Of a stretch of DNA of 64,000 nucleotides, positions 8,511 through 17,193 are shown piece by piece. The notes beneath the pieces are model-generated. The model was not told the origin of the DNA. It worked only from the letters and a program-made list of their open reading frames with translations, and did no database searches. Source of the stretch: Streptomyces sp. NBC_01142 (GTDB taxonomy: Bacteria; Actinomycetota; Actinomycetes; Streptomycetales; Streptomycetaceae). Both the position numbers and the translations under genes were made by a program. The first letter of the stretch is position 1, and every line of letters starts with the position of its first letter. The DNA lies in NCBI RefSeq assembly GCF_026341125.1, contig NZ_JAPEOR010000001.1:496001-560000 (forward strand), given 5' to 3'.

Positions 8511-11438
8511 GTGGACGACTATGCGGGAAGGGTGCTCGCCGACCGCTACCGCCTGCCGTTGCCGCCCTCCGACGAGTACGAACTGGTCGAGACCCGTGCA
8601 TTCGACACGTACAGCGGGCAGGAAGTCCTGGTGCGGCAGGTGCCGTTACCGGAAGTCGTGGACGCGGAGGTCGTCGACACGGACGGGTCGGCCGGAGCGG
8701 CGGCGCCCAGGGGGACCCAAGGGAATCCGGGTACTCAGGGGCGTACGACGCGGCGGCCCGCGGATCCGGCGGTGCGGCGGGCGGTCGAGGCCGCGCAGGC
8801 TGCCGCACAGATCCCCGACCACCCGCGTCTCGACCAGGTCTTCGACGTGTTCGCCGAGGGCGGCTCGCTCTGGATAGTGAGTGAACGTGTCGCGGCACGC
8901 CCGCTGGCGGCGCTCCTCGCGGAGAAGGTGCTCAGCCCGTACCGGGCGGCAGAAATCGCCTCCGATGTCCTCACCGCGCTGCGCGTGCTCCATGCGCACG
9001 GCTGGACCCACCGGAACATCACCGTCCGTACGGTGCTCGTCTGCGACGACGGGCGGGTGGTCCTGACCGGCCTGGCGTCGGGCGCGGCCGAGGAGGCGCT
9101 GTGCGGGTACGCCCCGGTGCCGGAGGCCGACTACGAAGCGCCGGACCATGAAGCGCCCGGCCATGAAGTGGTCGACCATGAAGAGGTCGATGACGACGAC
9201 TCCGCGTACGACGACTCCGCGTACGGCGAGTCCGCGTACGGCGAGTCCGCGTACGGCGAGTCCGCGTACGACGAGTCCGCGTACGACGAGTCTGCGTACG
9301 ACGAGTTCGGCGACCGCGATCACCAGGTGGGTACGGTGCCGGCGGCGAGGGCCGCGCTCGAGACCACCCACTCGACGGAGGTGGAGGTCGCACTGCCCGG
9401 CAGCGGGGGCGGAAGCGGCAGCGGGGGCGGCGTGCCGGATGTCCGTGCTGCCAGAGCGGGCGCCATCGCCGCGTACCGCGCGGGCGCCCGGGCCGCCGCG
9501 CGCGTCAATGAGGACCAGGGCCAGGGGGGCGCGTCCGGCACCGCCGGGGGCGGCCCCGTGCAGGGCGGCTTCGACCCGGACTGGTGGTCCAGGCCGGCGA
9601 CCGAGCGGCACGCGGGCTTCGATGTGCACGCGGCCGAGGACGACGACGAGGACGCGGAGGAGGACGAGTTCGGCGACGGCGCTTCGGGCGGCTGGCGTCC
9701 GGGCGGCACCGCCCGGCTGGCGGGAACGTGGCACGACGCCCCGCTGCCGGGCCGCGACGGCCCCGGTCCTGTACCGGCGGGCGGCAACACGGATCCGTAC
9801 GGCGGCGAACTGCCGTACGGGTACCGGCGGGCGGCTCCGGACGATGCGTACGGCGGAAGGCCCACAGGGCCCACAGGGCCGGCGGGGCCGGCCCGACCGA
9901 CCAGGCCGGCGAGTACCGCGCGGCCCGCGCTTCCGGCCCCGGCCCCGGCCCCGGCCGCGTCCGCGGGACCGGGCTCCGGCCCCGGTGCTCGGTCCTCCGG
10001 TGGCGGGAGCGGCAGTTGGGAGCGCGGCGCCGGGGGCGGGGAAGCCCTGCGGGCCGACGCTCAGCGCCGGCCCACCGTGGCCGAGGCCAGTGCCCCCACC
10101 GGGCGGTGGGACGAACTTGTCGCGAGCGGCAGCACGCCCGAGTTCCGCGGCCCCGCCACACCGCTGGCCGCCGAGCGCGCCCGGCAGGCCCGGATCGCGG
10201 TCGTCGGCGCCGTCACCGAGCGGTGGGCGCCCGAGCAGGCCGGGCCCGTGCACGAGAACTGGCAGCTGGCAGCCCCGGTGGGACCGGCAACCGATCTGTG
10301 GGCGCTGGGCGCGCTGCTGTACCGGTCCGTGCAGGGCCACGCCCCGTACCCCGAGGAGAGCGCCGCCGAGCTCGTCCAGCTCGTCTGTGCCGAGCCGCCC
10401 GCCTTCGCCGAGGAGTGCGGGCCGCTGCGCCCGGTCGTCGAGTCGCTGCTGCGCCAGGACCCCACGGAGCGCCCGGACTTCGAGGAGCTGCGCGGCTGGC
10501 TGCGTTCGCTCGTACGGTCCGCGCCCGAGCCCGAGGCCGGTATGGACGTCGTGCCGCTGCCGTCGAGTGCCGTCGACGGCACGCGGCTGCCTGTCGTACG
10601 TCGCCGGGGCGAGCTGGTGCGTCGCAAGCGCCGCGGCGGTTCGGCCGAGGTGGTCCACGGCCGCCACCGCCACAAGAAGACCAAGGGCACGCGGGAGCGG
10701 CGCGGGAGTACGAAGCGCGCACCGAGGGCGCTCGGGCGCACCCTCCTGCTGCTGATACTGCTCCTCCTGGTGGCCGCCGTGGCGTACGCCGTGCTGTTCA
10801 TGCCGAAGTCCGAGCAGCGGCAGCAGGAGCAGCCGCAGGGCAAGGGCGGCACTCGTCCGTCGGCGGCCGGTCCGAGCCCGGACCGTACGGCTCCCCAGTC
10901 GCCGGATTCCCCGAAGACGACCCCCGACCCCACCCGCAGCCCGTCCGAGCAGGAGCCCCAGACCTCGGCCCCGGCCAAGAACCTGCCCCACGGCTATGCG
11001 CTGCGTACGGACCCCGAAGGCTTCCAGATCGCCGTCGACAAGACCTGGCAGCGCCGCCCGATCAATGATGTCGGCCAAGTCCGCTATGCCGACGGAGACT
11101 TCACGCTGATCGTTGTCCCCGGCCGCGACAGCGTGACAGCGAACGGCGACGACCCGCTGGTCTATCAGCGTGACAAGGAGCGCGAGCTTCAGCCGTTCCG
11201 GGACTCCTCCTGGGCCGGCGCGACCGGGCTGCGCCGCGTCGAGATCGGTCAGCAGGTCATGGCGGAGGGGCAGTTCACCTGGCAGGACAGCAACGGCCGT
11301 GAGGTGTACGTACGCAATCTCGCCCTGATCGTCAAAGGCAGCTATCACGTCATCCAGGTGATCGGCCCCGAGGACCAGCGCGACAAGGTGGCGGAGATCT
11401 ACCAGCAGGCCACGACCACTTACCGCGCCGCCCGCTGA
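8511..11438 (+). CDS. Membrane-anchored pseudokinase with large insertion and bldA-type TTA codon
   Basis: A 975-residue kinase-fold protein that has lost the catalytic residues. The VAVK lysine is Arg42 (VLVRQV), the HRD aspartate is Asn169 (HRN), and DFG is replaced by Thr186-Gly187-Leu188. About 390 low-complexity residues interrupt the domain before the C lobe resumes near residue 590 (ATDLWALGALLYRSVQG). They include seven (D/G)-(D/E)-S-A-Y repeats. A transmembrane helix follows near 740-765, then an extracellular domain related to its neighbours. GTG 8511 has GGGGAGG four bases upstream; ATG 8484 lacks spacing. Leu46 is encoded by TTA (8646-8648), so translation should need the BldA tRNA. 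A scaffold or regulator of the neighbouring kinases is the likely role. Confidence 0.88.
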   Translation: MDDYAGRVLADRYRLPLPPSDEYELVETRAFDTYSGQEVLVRQVPLPEVVDAEVVDTDGSAGAAAPRGTQGNPGTQGRTTRRPADPAVRRAVEAAQAAAQIPDHPRLDQVFDVFAEGGSLWIVSERVAARPLAALLAEKVLSPYRAAEIASDVLTALRVLHAHGWTHRNITVRTVLVCDDGRVVLTGLASGAAEEALCGYAPVPEADYEAPDHEAPGHEVVDHEEVDDDDSAYDDSAYGESAYGESAYGESAYDESAYDESAYDEFGDRDHQVGTVPAARAALETTHSTEVEVALPGSGGGSGSGGGVPDVRAARAGAIAAYRAGARAAARVNEDQGQGGASGTAGGGPVQGGFDPDWWSRPATERHAGFDVHAAEDDDEDAEEDEFGDGASGGWRPGGTARLAGTWHDAPLPGRDGPGPVPAGGNTDPYGGELPYGYRRAAPDDAYGGRPTGPTGPAGPARPTRPASTARPALPAPAPAPAASAGPGSGPGARSSGGGSGSWERGAGGGEALRADAQRRPTVAEASAPTGRWDELVASGSTPEFRGPATPLAAERARQARIAVVGAVTERWAPEQAGPVHENWQLAAPVGPATDLWALGALLYRSVQGHAPYPEESAAELVQLVCAEPPAFAEECGPLRPVVESLLRQDPTERPDFEELRGWLRSLVRSAPEPEAGMDVVPLPSSAVDGTRLPVVRRRGELVRRKRRGGSAEVVHGRHRHKKTKGTRERRGSTKRAPRALGRTLLLLILLLLVAAVAYAVLFMPKSEQRQQEQPQGKGGTRPSAAGPSPDRTAPQSPDSPKTTPDPTRSPSEQEPQTSAPAKNLPHGYALRTDPEGFQIAVDKTWQRRPINDVGQVRYADGDFTLIVVPGRDSVTANGDDPLVYQRDKERELQPFRDSSWAGATGLRRVEIGQQVMAEGQFTWQDSNGREVYVRNLALIVKGSYHVIQVIGPEDQRDKVAEIYQQATTTYRAAR
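9195..9299 (+). repeat. 15-bp minisatellite, seven copies, encoding (D/G)(D/E)SAY
   Basis: Seven head-to-tail copies of GRCGASTCYGCGTAC lie in frame within the pseudokinase insertion. They give a ladder of Ser-Ala-Tyr triplets between acidic residues, possible phosphorylation targets. Confidence 0.95.
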
Positions 11439-11781
11439 ACGACGGGCGGGACGGGGCGGCGTCAGACGGCCCCCCGGACGACGATCGGGTGCCGTGCCGT
11501 GCCGTGCCGGACGACGATCGAACGACGTGTCGGACGACGACCGCACGACATGTCGGACGGCGAGCGGACGACGTGCCGCACGACTGCTGAACGTCCCTCT
11601 GATCCACCCTCCGTAGCACCAGTTGAGACGAAATCCGCCCGAAACCCCCACAGTGTCACCGAGCGTGGCCGTTCGGACACTCCGCACGCATCACAGTGCG
11701 GTCACTTGAGGCATCCGAGGTTCCTTGCCCGTACTTCCTCTCCGTAACCTGTGATCCCAAGGAACGGGGCGGGGAGCGAAC
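11439..11781. repeat. 343-base spacer with imperfect GACGAC-rich repeats
   Basis: No gene is supported. Bases 11474-11590 are built from imperfect copies of CGGACGACGATCG and (G)TGCCG units. The last 130 bases probably hold the promoter of the next kinase (a TTGCCC...TAACCT pair near 11725-11750 is a weak candidate). Confidence 0.5.
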
Positions 11782-13449
11782 GTGGAAAACTCTCAGAGCA
11801 CGGGCGCGGGTCTTCTGCTTGCCGGGCGCTACCGGTTGAGCGAGACCATCGGCAGCGGTGGCATGGGCAAGGTCTGGCGCGCACACGATGAGGTGCTGCA
11901 CAGAGTTGTCGCGGTCAAGGAGCTGACGGCGGGCCGGTACGCATCAGAGGCGGACCGGATCGTCCTGCATGCCCGCACCCAGAAGGAGGCCCGGGCCGCC
12001 GCCCGGATCAGCCACCCCGGTGTCGTCACCGTCCATGATGTGCTCGAGCATGACGCCCGCCCCTGGATCGTCATGCAGTACGTCGACGGCCCCTCCCTCG
12101 CCGACGCCGCCAAGGAGTCGGGGCGGATCGAGGCCCGTGAGGCCGCCCGGGTCGGTCTGCATGTCCTCGGCGCACTGCGCGCCGCGCACGCCGCGGGTGT
12201 GCTGCACCGGGACGTCAAGCCTGCCAACGTACTGCTCGCCCGCGACGGCCGGGTGCTGATCACCGATTTCGGGATCGCCGCCATCGAGGGCGACTCGACG
12301 ATCACCAGGACCGGCGAAATCGTGGGGTCCATCGACTACTTGGCGCCCGAGCGGGTGCGCGGCGCCGACCCGGGGCCCGCCTCCGACCTGTGGTCGCTCG
12401 GGGCAACGCTCTACACGGCGGTGGAGGGGCAGTCGCCGTTCCGTCGTACGTCGCCTCTCTCCACCATGCAGGCCGTCGTCGGGGAGGAGCCGCCGCCTCC
12501 CGGCAGGGCGGGTCTGCTCGCGCCCGTGATCATGGCGCTGCTGCGCAAGGATCCGGCCGACCGGCCGTCGGCCGTCGAGGCCGAGCGGATGCTGACGGAG
12601 GCGGTGGAGGGGCGGGAGCCGGCGGTGCCGCAGGAGCAGTCGCCGACCCGGCGGCTGCCGAGCGAACCCTCGCCGGGTGAACGGGTGCCGAACCAGCGGT
12701 CGACGCAGCGGATGACCCGGCGGAACGTTCCGCCTGCAACATCCCGTACGGCCGCCCATCCGGCCGCGCCGGGGCCCGACGCGACCGTGCCGGACCCTCT
12801 CCCCGGCGCGGCGCCCGCGGGGGCGTCGGTATCCGCGTCCGGTCGCGGCACACGCCTGCGCAGGGCTGCCATCGTTGTCGTCCTCGCGGCGGTGGTCGGC
12901 GTGGGCGCGGGCCTCGCCGCCATGAAGTACGGCGGCGGCACCGAAGGCGGGGAGCGGACGGGCACGCAGGCGACGCAGCCCGGCAGCAACTCCACCGGAC
13001 GGCCCGGCTGGCACCGCGTCAAGGATCCGGAAGGCTTCAGCCTCCTGGTGCCGGACGGCTGGACGCGCCAGTTGGACGGCGACCAGATCGACTACACGCC
13101 CGACAGCGGTCGCCATCGCATCAGGATCAGCAGCGATACCTCACCCGACTTCGAGAACCCCTATATGCACATGCTGGACATGGAGAAGCGGCTGGGCACG
13201 CGACTGCCCGACTATCTGAGGGTGAAGCTGGGCCCCAATCACTTCCGAGACCAGCCGCAGTCTGCGCTGTGGGAGTTCACCTGGACGGAGAAGCAGAACC
13301 ACCCCGGCAAGCGGCGGGCGATCGACCAGATGTATTTCGAGGACGACGGTACGGAGTACGCGCTCTACATGTCGGGACCCGCTGAGGACTGGGCGAAGAC
13401 CCGGGAGCAGTTCGACATCGTGGTGCAGAGCTGGCGGCCTCCGGCATGA
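11782..13449 (+). CDS. Transmembrane Ser/Thr protein kinase
   Basis: A 555-residue Hanks-type kinase starting at GTG 11782 with GGGGAG six bases upstream. The domain begins at residue 15 (GRYRLSETIGSGGMGKVW). Lys46 in VAVKEL, Asp144 in HRDVKPAN, Asp162 in DFG and the APE of the activation segment (LAPER) are present, so it is predicted active. A proline/arginine-rich juxtamembrane linker spans about 275-360. One membrane helix lies near 362-382 (AAIVVVLAAVVGVGAGLAAM), followed by an extracellular domain beginning GWHRVKDPEGFSLLVPDGW, homologous to the other kinases here. No PASTA repeats are present. Confidence 0.93.
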   Translation: MENSQSTGAGLLLAGRYRLSETIGSGGMGKVWRAHDEVLHRVVAVKELTAGRYASEADRIVLHARTQKEARAAARISHPGVVTVHDVLEHDARPWIVMQYVDGPSLADAAKESGRIEAREAARVGLHVLGALRAAHAAGVLHRDVKPANVLLARDGRVLITDFGIAAIEGDSTITRTGEIVGSIDYLAPERVRGADPGPASDLWSLGATLYTAVEGQSPFRRTSPLSTMQAVVGEEPPPPGRAGLLAPVIMALLRKDPADRPSAVEAERMLTEAVEGREPAVPQEQSPTRRLPSEPSPGERVPNQRSTQRMTRRNVPPATSRTAAHPAAPGPDATVPDPLPGAAPAGASVSASGRGTRLRRAAIVVVLAAVVGVGAGLAAMKYGGGTEGGERTGTQATQPGSNSTGRPGWHRVKDPEGFSLLVPDGWTRQLDGDQIDYTPDSGRHRIRISSDTSPDFENPYMHMLDMEKRLGTRLPDYLRVKLGPNHFRDQPQSALWEFTWTEKQNHPGKRRAIDQMYFEDDGTEYALYMSGPAEDWAKTREQFDIVVQSWRPPA

Positions 13450-13535
13450 TGAACCCCGTCTGAATCAACCGGGGCCGGACCGGGGAGCCGGCCGGGATCG
13501 CACCGGGGTTCGGCCGGGAGTCGAGGGGGAGTTGC

Positions 13536-15182
13536 GTGTCCGAGGAAACGCGCCTGATCGTGGGCCGCTACCGGCTCCTGGACCGGTTGGGCCGCGGGGG
13601 CATGGGCACCGTGTGGCGCGCGGACGACGAACTGCTGGGCCGTCGTGTCGCCGTCAAGGAGCTTCATGTCGACGAGGGCGGCATCGGACGCTCCGCGTCC
13701 CCGTACACCTCTGCCGCCGCACCGCTGCGCGAGGCCCGTGCCGTTGCCCGGGTCAAGCACCCGCACGTCATCGTCGTCCATGACGTGGTGGTGGACGACG
13801 GACTTCCGTACATCGTCATGGAGCTGGTCGACGGCGGCTCGCTCGCCGACCGGATCGCGCGCGGCGGGCCCGTCGATGTGGCCGAGGCCGCGCGGATCGG
13901 GCTCGCGCTGCTGGGCGCGCTGCGGGCCGCCCACGGGCTCGGGGTGCTGCACCGGGACCTGAAGCCCGCCAACGTACTGCTCGAGGAGTCCACCGGGCGC
14001 GTGGTCCTCACCGACTTCGGCATCGCGTACCTCGCCGGGTCCACGACGATCACGGAGTCGGGGTCGTTCGTCGGGTCCCCGGAGTACACCGCGCCGGAGC
14101 GGATGCAGGGCGTCACGGCCGGTCCCGAGTCGGATCTGTGGTCGCTCGGGGTGCTGCTGTGCGCGGTTGTCAGCGGCGAGTCCCCCTTCCGTCGTGACTC
14201 GTTGGGCGGCATTCTGCACGCGGTCGTCGAGGACGAGATCCGGCCGCCCGCCCAGGTCGCGCCCCTGTTGCCGGTCGTGCTGGGGCTGCTGGAGCGGGAC
14301 CCGGCGCGTCGGCTCGGCGCGGCGCAGGCGGAAGAGCTGCTGCGTACGTACGTCACGACGGGTTCCGTACCGGCGGCGGTCGCGGGGCACTACTCGCCCA
14401 CCCAGCAGGACGTGCCCCGCACGCCCGTGCTTCCCGTTGCGGTACCGCCCACGCCCACGCCTGCGCCCACGCCCACACCGCCCACCCCGACCCCCACACC
14501 CAGCCCCGCGCCCGCGTCCCGCCGCCGTGCGCCCCTGCTGGCCGCCGCCGCGCTTGTCGCCGCGCTGGCCGGCGCGGGAGCGGTCACCGCGGTCGTGATG
14601 CAGGGCGGCGGCGACGGGGACGCGGGCAGGAGTACGGATGCCGTGCCGAGCCGGAGCGTCGAGGGCCGTACGCCTGAGGTACGCACGGACCAGTCGCCCG
14701 CCCCGGCCACGACGCCCACCCCCAGGGTCTCCGTGACCGTGCCGGAGGGCTATCGCGCGGTGACCGACCCCGGCGGTTTCGCGCTCGCCGTCCCCGACGG
14801 CTTCGCCCGCTCCCACGACGACAAACGGGTCTACTACATGCCGCCGGACAAGGGCATCAGGATCGGCATCCGCGTCCAGGACCGGGCCCCTGACGGCCCG
14901 CTCGGTGCGATGCGGGGCTCGGACGTCCAAGGCCCCGACACCAACCCCGGCTACCGCGACGGCAAGGTCACGGCGACCACGCACAACGGGCTGCCCGCCG
15001 CGCTCTGGGAGTTCACCTGGAACGGCTTCTCCCGGGCGGAGGGCCCGCGGCGCACCTTGGACATCTGCTGGGACGAGGGCGGGCGGATGTACGACGTGTG
15101 GGTCTCGGCCCCGGTCGGCCGACTGGACGAGGCGCGACGGCACTTCGACACCGTGCTCGACTCCTTCACCGCCGCCGGCTGA
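13536..15182 (+). CDS. Transmembrane Ser/Thr protein kinase
   Basis: A 548-residue Hanks-type kinase starting at GTG 13536 behind GGGGGAG. Catalytic features are intact: the Gly loop LGRGGMGTVW, Lys41, Asp141 in HRDLKPAN, Asp160 in DFG, and APER. A Pro-Thr repeat linker (TPTPAPTPTPPTPTPT) lies near 305-325 and one membrane helix near 332-355. The extracellular domain opens with GYRAVTDPGGFALAVPDGF and contains ALWEFTWNG, matching ALWEFTWTE in the preceding kinase. The two are tandem duplicates that share an outside sensor fold. It is last of the four kinase-like genes. Confidence 0.93.
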   Translation: MSEETRLIVGRYRLLDRLGRGGMGTVWRADDELLGRRVAVKELHVDEGGIGRSASPYTSAAAPLREARAVARVKHPHVIVVHDVVVDDGLPYIVMELVDGGSLADRIARGGPVDVAEAARIGLALLGALRAAHGLGVLHRDLKPANVLLEESTGRVVLTDFGIAYLAGSTTITESGSFVGSPEYTAPERMQGVTAGPESDLWSLGVLLCAVVSGESPFRRDSLGGILHAVVEDEIRPPAQVAPLLPVVLGLLERDPARRLGAAQAEELLRTYVTTGSVPAAVAGHYSPTQQDVPRTPVLPVAVPPTPTPAPTPTPPTPTPTPSPAPASRRRAPLLAAAALVAALAGAGAVTAVVMQGGGDGDAGRSTDAVPSRSVEGRTPEVRTDQSPAPATTPTPRVSVTVPEGYRAVTDPGGFALAVPDGFARSHDDKRVYYMPPDKGIRIGIRVQDRAPDGPLGAMRGSDVQGPDTNPGYRDGKVTATTHNGLPAALWEFTWNGFSRAEGPRRTLDICWDEGGRMYDVWVSAPVGRLDEARRHFDTVLDSFTAAG

Positions 15183-15235
15183 CGCGCGCCGGCTGACACG
15201 CGCCGGTTGACACGCGCCGGTTGACGCGCCGGGGA
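15174..15235. repeat. Short tandem repeats of GACACGCGCCGG(C/T)T
   Basis: Four imperfect 14-base units follow and overlap the kinase stop codon. They contain no ORF of their own; a structural or slippage origin is likely. Confidence 0.7.
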
Positions 15236-15310
15236 CGGGTGTCACCGTCACGGGTCTGCATCCGCTCCCTTGCCGAGGTGGCATCCACCACCACACTTGG
15301 CGGCCAGGAT

Positions 15311-15436
15311 GTGAGCGAGCGCCACACCGTGTTCGTCGAGATGCCCGACGGCGGCAGGGAAGAGGCCGAGGGGCAGGATCTTTTCAAGGGTGTCCAGGAG
15401 CGGCTGAAGCTCGGCAAAGCGGAGACGAGCCCCTGA
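15311..15436 (+). CDS. Possible 41-residue acidic/basic small protein
   Basis: A short frame that would start at GTG 15311 (VSERHTVFVEMPDGG...) with an AGGA close upstream; a longer version could start at 15221. The last 41 residues have protein-like composition (DGGREEAEGQDLFKGVQERLK) and typical third-position GC. The gene lies between the kinase cluster and the dehydrogenase. I do not recognise it, and it may be spurious. Confidence 0.35.
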   Translation: MSERHTVFVEMPDGGREEAEGQDLFKGVQERLKLGKAETSP

Positions 15437-15540
15437 TCAGGGCTTATGCGCCAGTGATCGCTGGCGCGATGGTGAGGGGCTGGTGAAAAGCTGTTACCGA
15501 CGGGTACCCAAAGTTCCGGATGCGGCATACTCTCGCCCCC

Positions 15541-17166
15541 ATGACGGACTCGCAGGCCCCCGCAGCCGCCCCCGCCGCCCTCGGCACCAACCCGACGGCC
15601 GCCGCCCCGGCCGGTGCGCGCACCGCCGCCGACGTGGTGACCCCCGAGGTGGTCGCCCAGCTCACCCGAGGCGTGGTCGGCTCCGGGCGTACCGCGAACC
15701 ACACCCCCTTCACCGGGGAGAAGCTGGCGGACCTGCCCGAGTCGACACCCGAGGACGTGGCGACCGCCTTCGAGCGCGCCCGCGCCGCCCAGCCGCTCTG
15801 GGCCGCCACCCCGGCCCGTGCCCGCGCCGCCGTCCTCCTGCGCTTCCACGACCTGGTCCTGGAGCGCCAGGCCGAGGTCCTCGACCTCATCCAGCTGGAG
15901 ACCGGCAAGGCCCGTCTGCACGCGCACGAAGAGGTCCAGGCGGTCGCCGTCGCCGCCCGCCACTACGGCCGCAAGGCCCCCTCCTACCTCAGGGCGAAGC
16001 GGCACACCGGCGTCGTACCGACCCTCACCAAGGTCACCGAACTGCGCCAGCCGCGCGGTGTCATCGGCCAGATCGCGCCCTGGAACTACCCCCTCGAACT
16101 CTCCGTCGGCGACGCACTGCCCGCCTTTGTCTCCGGCAACGCCGTGGTGATGAAGCCCGACACCGAGACCGCGCTCACGGCGCTGTGGGCCCGCGACCTG
16201 CTCATCGAGGCCGGACTCCCCGCCGAGGTCTTCCAGGTCGTCATCGGTGAGGGCCCGGTCGTGGGCCCCGAGGTCGTCAAGCACGCGGACTATGTCTCCT
16301 TCACCGGCTCCACCCGCACCGGCCGCGAGGTCGCCCAGGGCGCGGCGGCCCGCCTGATCGGCGTGTCCCTCGAACTCGGCGGCAAGAACGCCATGCTGGT
16401 GCTGCACGACGCCGACGTGGAGAAGGCCGCCGCCGGTGCGGTCCGGGCCTGCTTCTCCTCCGCCGGTCAGCTCTGCATCTCCATCGAGCGGCTGTATGTC
16501 CACGATTCGATCGCCGACGACTTCGTCGAGCGGTTCGCGGCCCGGACGAAGGCGATGCGCCTCGGCAACTCCCTGGCTTACGGCGCCGACATGGGCTCAC
16601 TGGTGGGCGATCGCCAGCTGGAGACCGTCACCCGCCATGTCGAGGAGGCCGTCGCCAAGGGCGCCACGCTCGTCGCGGGCGGCGTCGCGCGCCCCGACAT
16701 CGGCCCGCTCTTCTACGAGCCCACGATCCTCGACGGCGTCGAGGCGCCGATGGCCGTGTGCACCGAGGAGACCTTCGGCCCGGTCGTCTCCCTCTACCGC
16801 TTCACGGACGAGGACAAGGTCGTCGAGCAGGCCAACGCCACCCCGTACGGCCTGAACTCCAGCGTCTGGACCAAGGACGGCAAGCGTGGCCATGCGGTCG
16901 CGGCGAAGCTGCGCACCGGCACGGTCAACATCAATGAGGGGTACGCACCGGCGTACGGCAGTGTCCAGTCCCCGATGGGCGGCATGAAGGACTCCGGCCT
17001 CAGCCGGCGCCACGGCTCCGAGGGCATCCTCAAGTACACCGAGGCCCAGACGGTCGCCCAGCAGCGGCTGATCCCGCTGGCCCCGTCCTTCGGTATGGAC
17101 GACGAGAAGTACGCGGCGTTCATGAGCCGCAGCCTGAAGGCGATGAAGGCCCTGCGCCTGCGCTAG
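15541..17166 (+). CDS. NAD(P)-dependent succinate-semialdehyde dehydrogenase (GabD2-like)
   Basis: A 541-residue aldehyde dehydrogenase. The catalytic residues are Glu278 in LELGGKN and Cys312 in SSAGQLCIS; the coenzyme-binding FTGSTRTGR segment is at about 256-264. An Ala/Pro-rich N-terminal extension of about 40 residues precedes the core. It oxidises succinate semialdehyde to succinate, connecting GABA and related catabolism with the TCA cycle. The assignment rests on overall similarity to the actinobacterial GabD2 type, and another aldehyde is possible. It is followed after 27 bases by a GMC oxidoreductase, probably in one transcript. Confidence 0.85.
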   Translation: MTDSQAPAAAPAALGTNPTAAAPAGARTAADVVTPEVVAQLTRGVVGSGRTANHTPFTGEKLADLPESTPEDVATAFERARAAQPLWAATPARARAAVLLRFHDLVLERQAEVLDLIQLETGKARLHAHEEVQAVAVAARHYGRKAPSYLRAKRHTGVVPTLTKVTELRQPRGVIGQIAPWNYPLELSVGDALPAFVSGNAVVMKPDTETALTALWARDLLIEAGLPAEVFQVVIGEGPVVGPEVVKHADYVSFTGSTRTGREVAQGAAARLIGVSLELGGKNAMLVLHDADVEKAAAGAVRACFSSAGQLCISIERLYVHDSIADDFVERFAARTKAMRLGNSLAYGADMGSLVGDRQLETVTRHVEEAVAKGATLVAGGVARPDIGPLFYEPTILDGVEAPMAVCTEETFGPVVSLYRFTDEDKVVEQANATPYGLNSSVWTKDGKRGHAVAAKLRTGTVNINEGYAPAYGSVQSPMGGMKDSGLSRRHGSEGILKYTEAQTVAQQRLIPLAPSFGMDDEKYAAFMSRSLKAMKALRLR

Positions 17167-17193
17167 TTGACACGTTTCGCACCGAGGAGAGCC

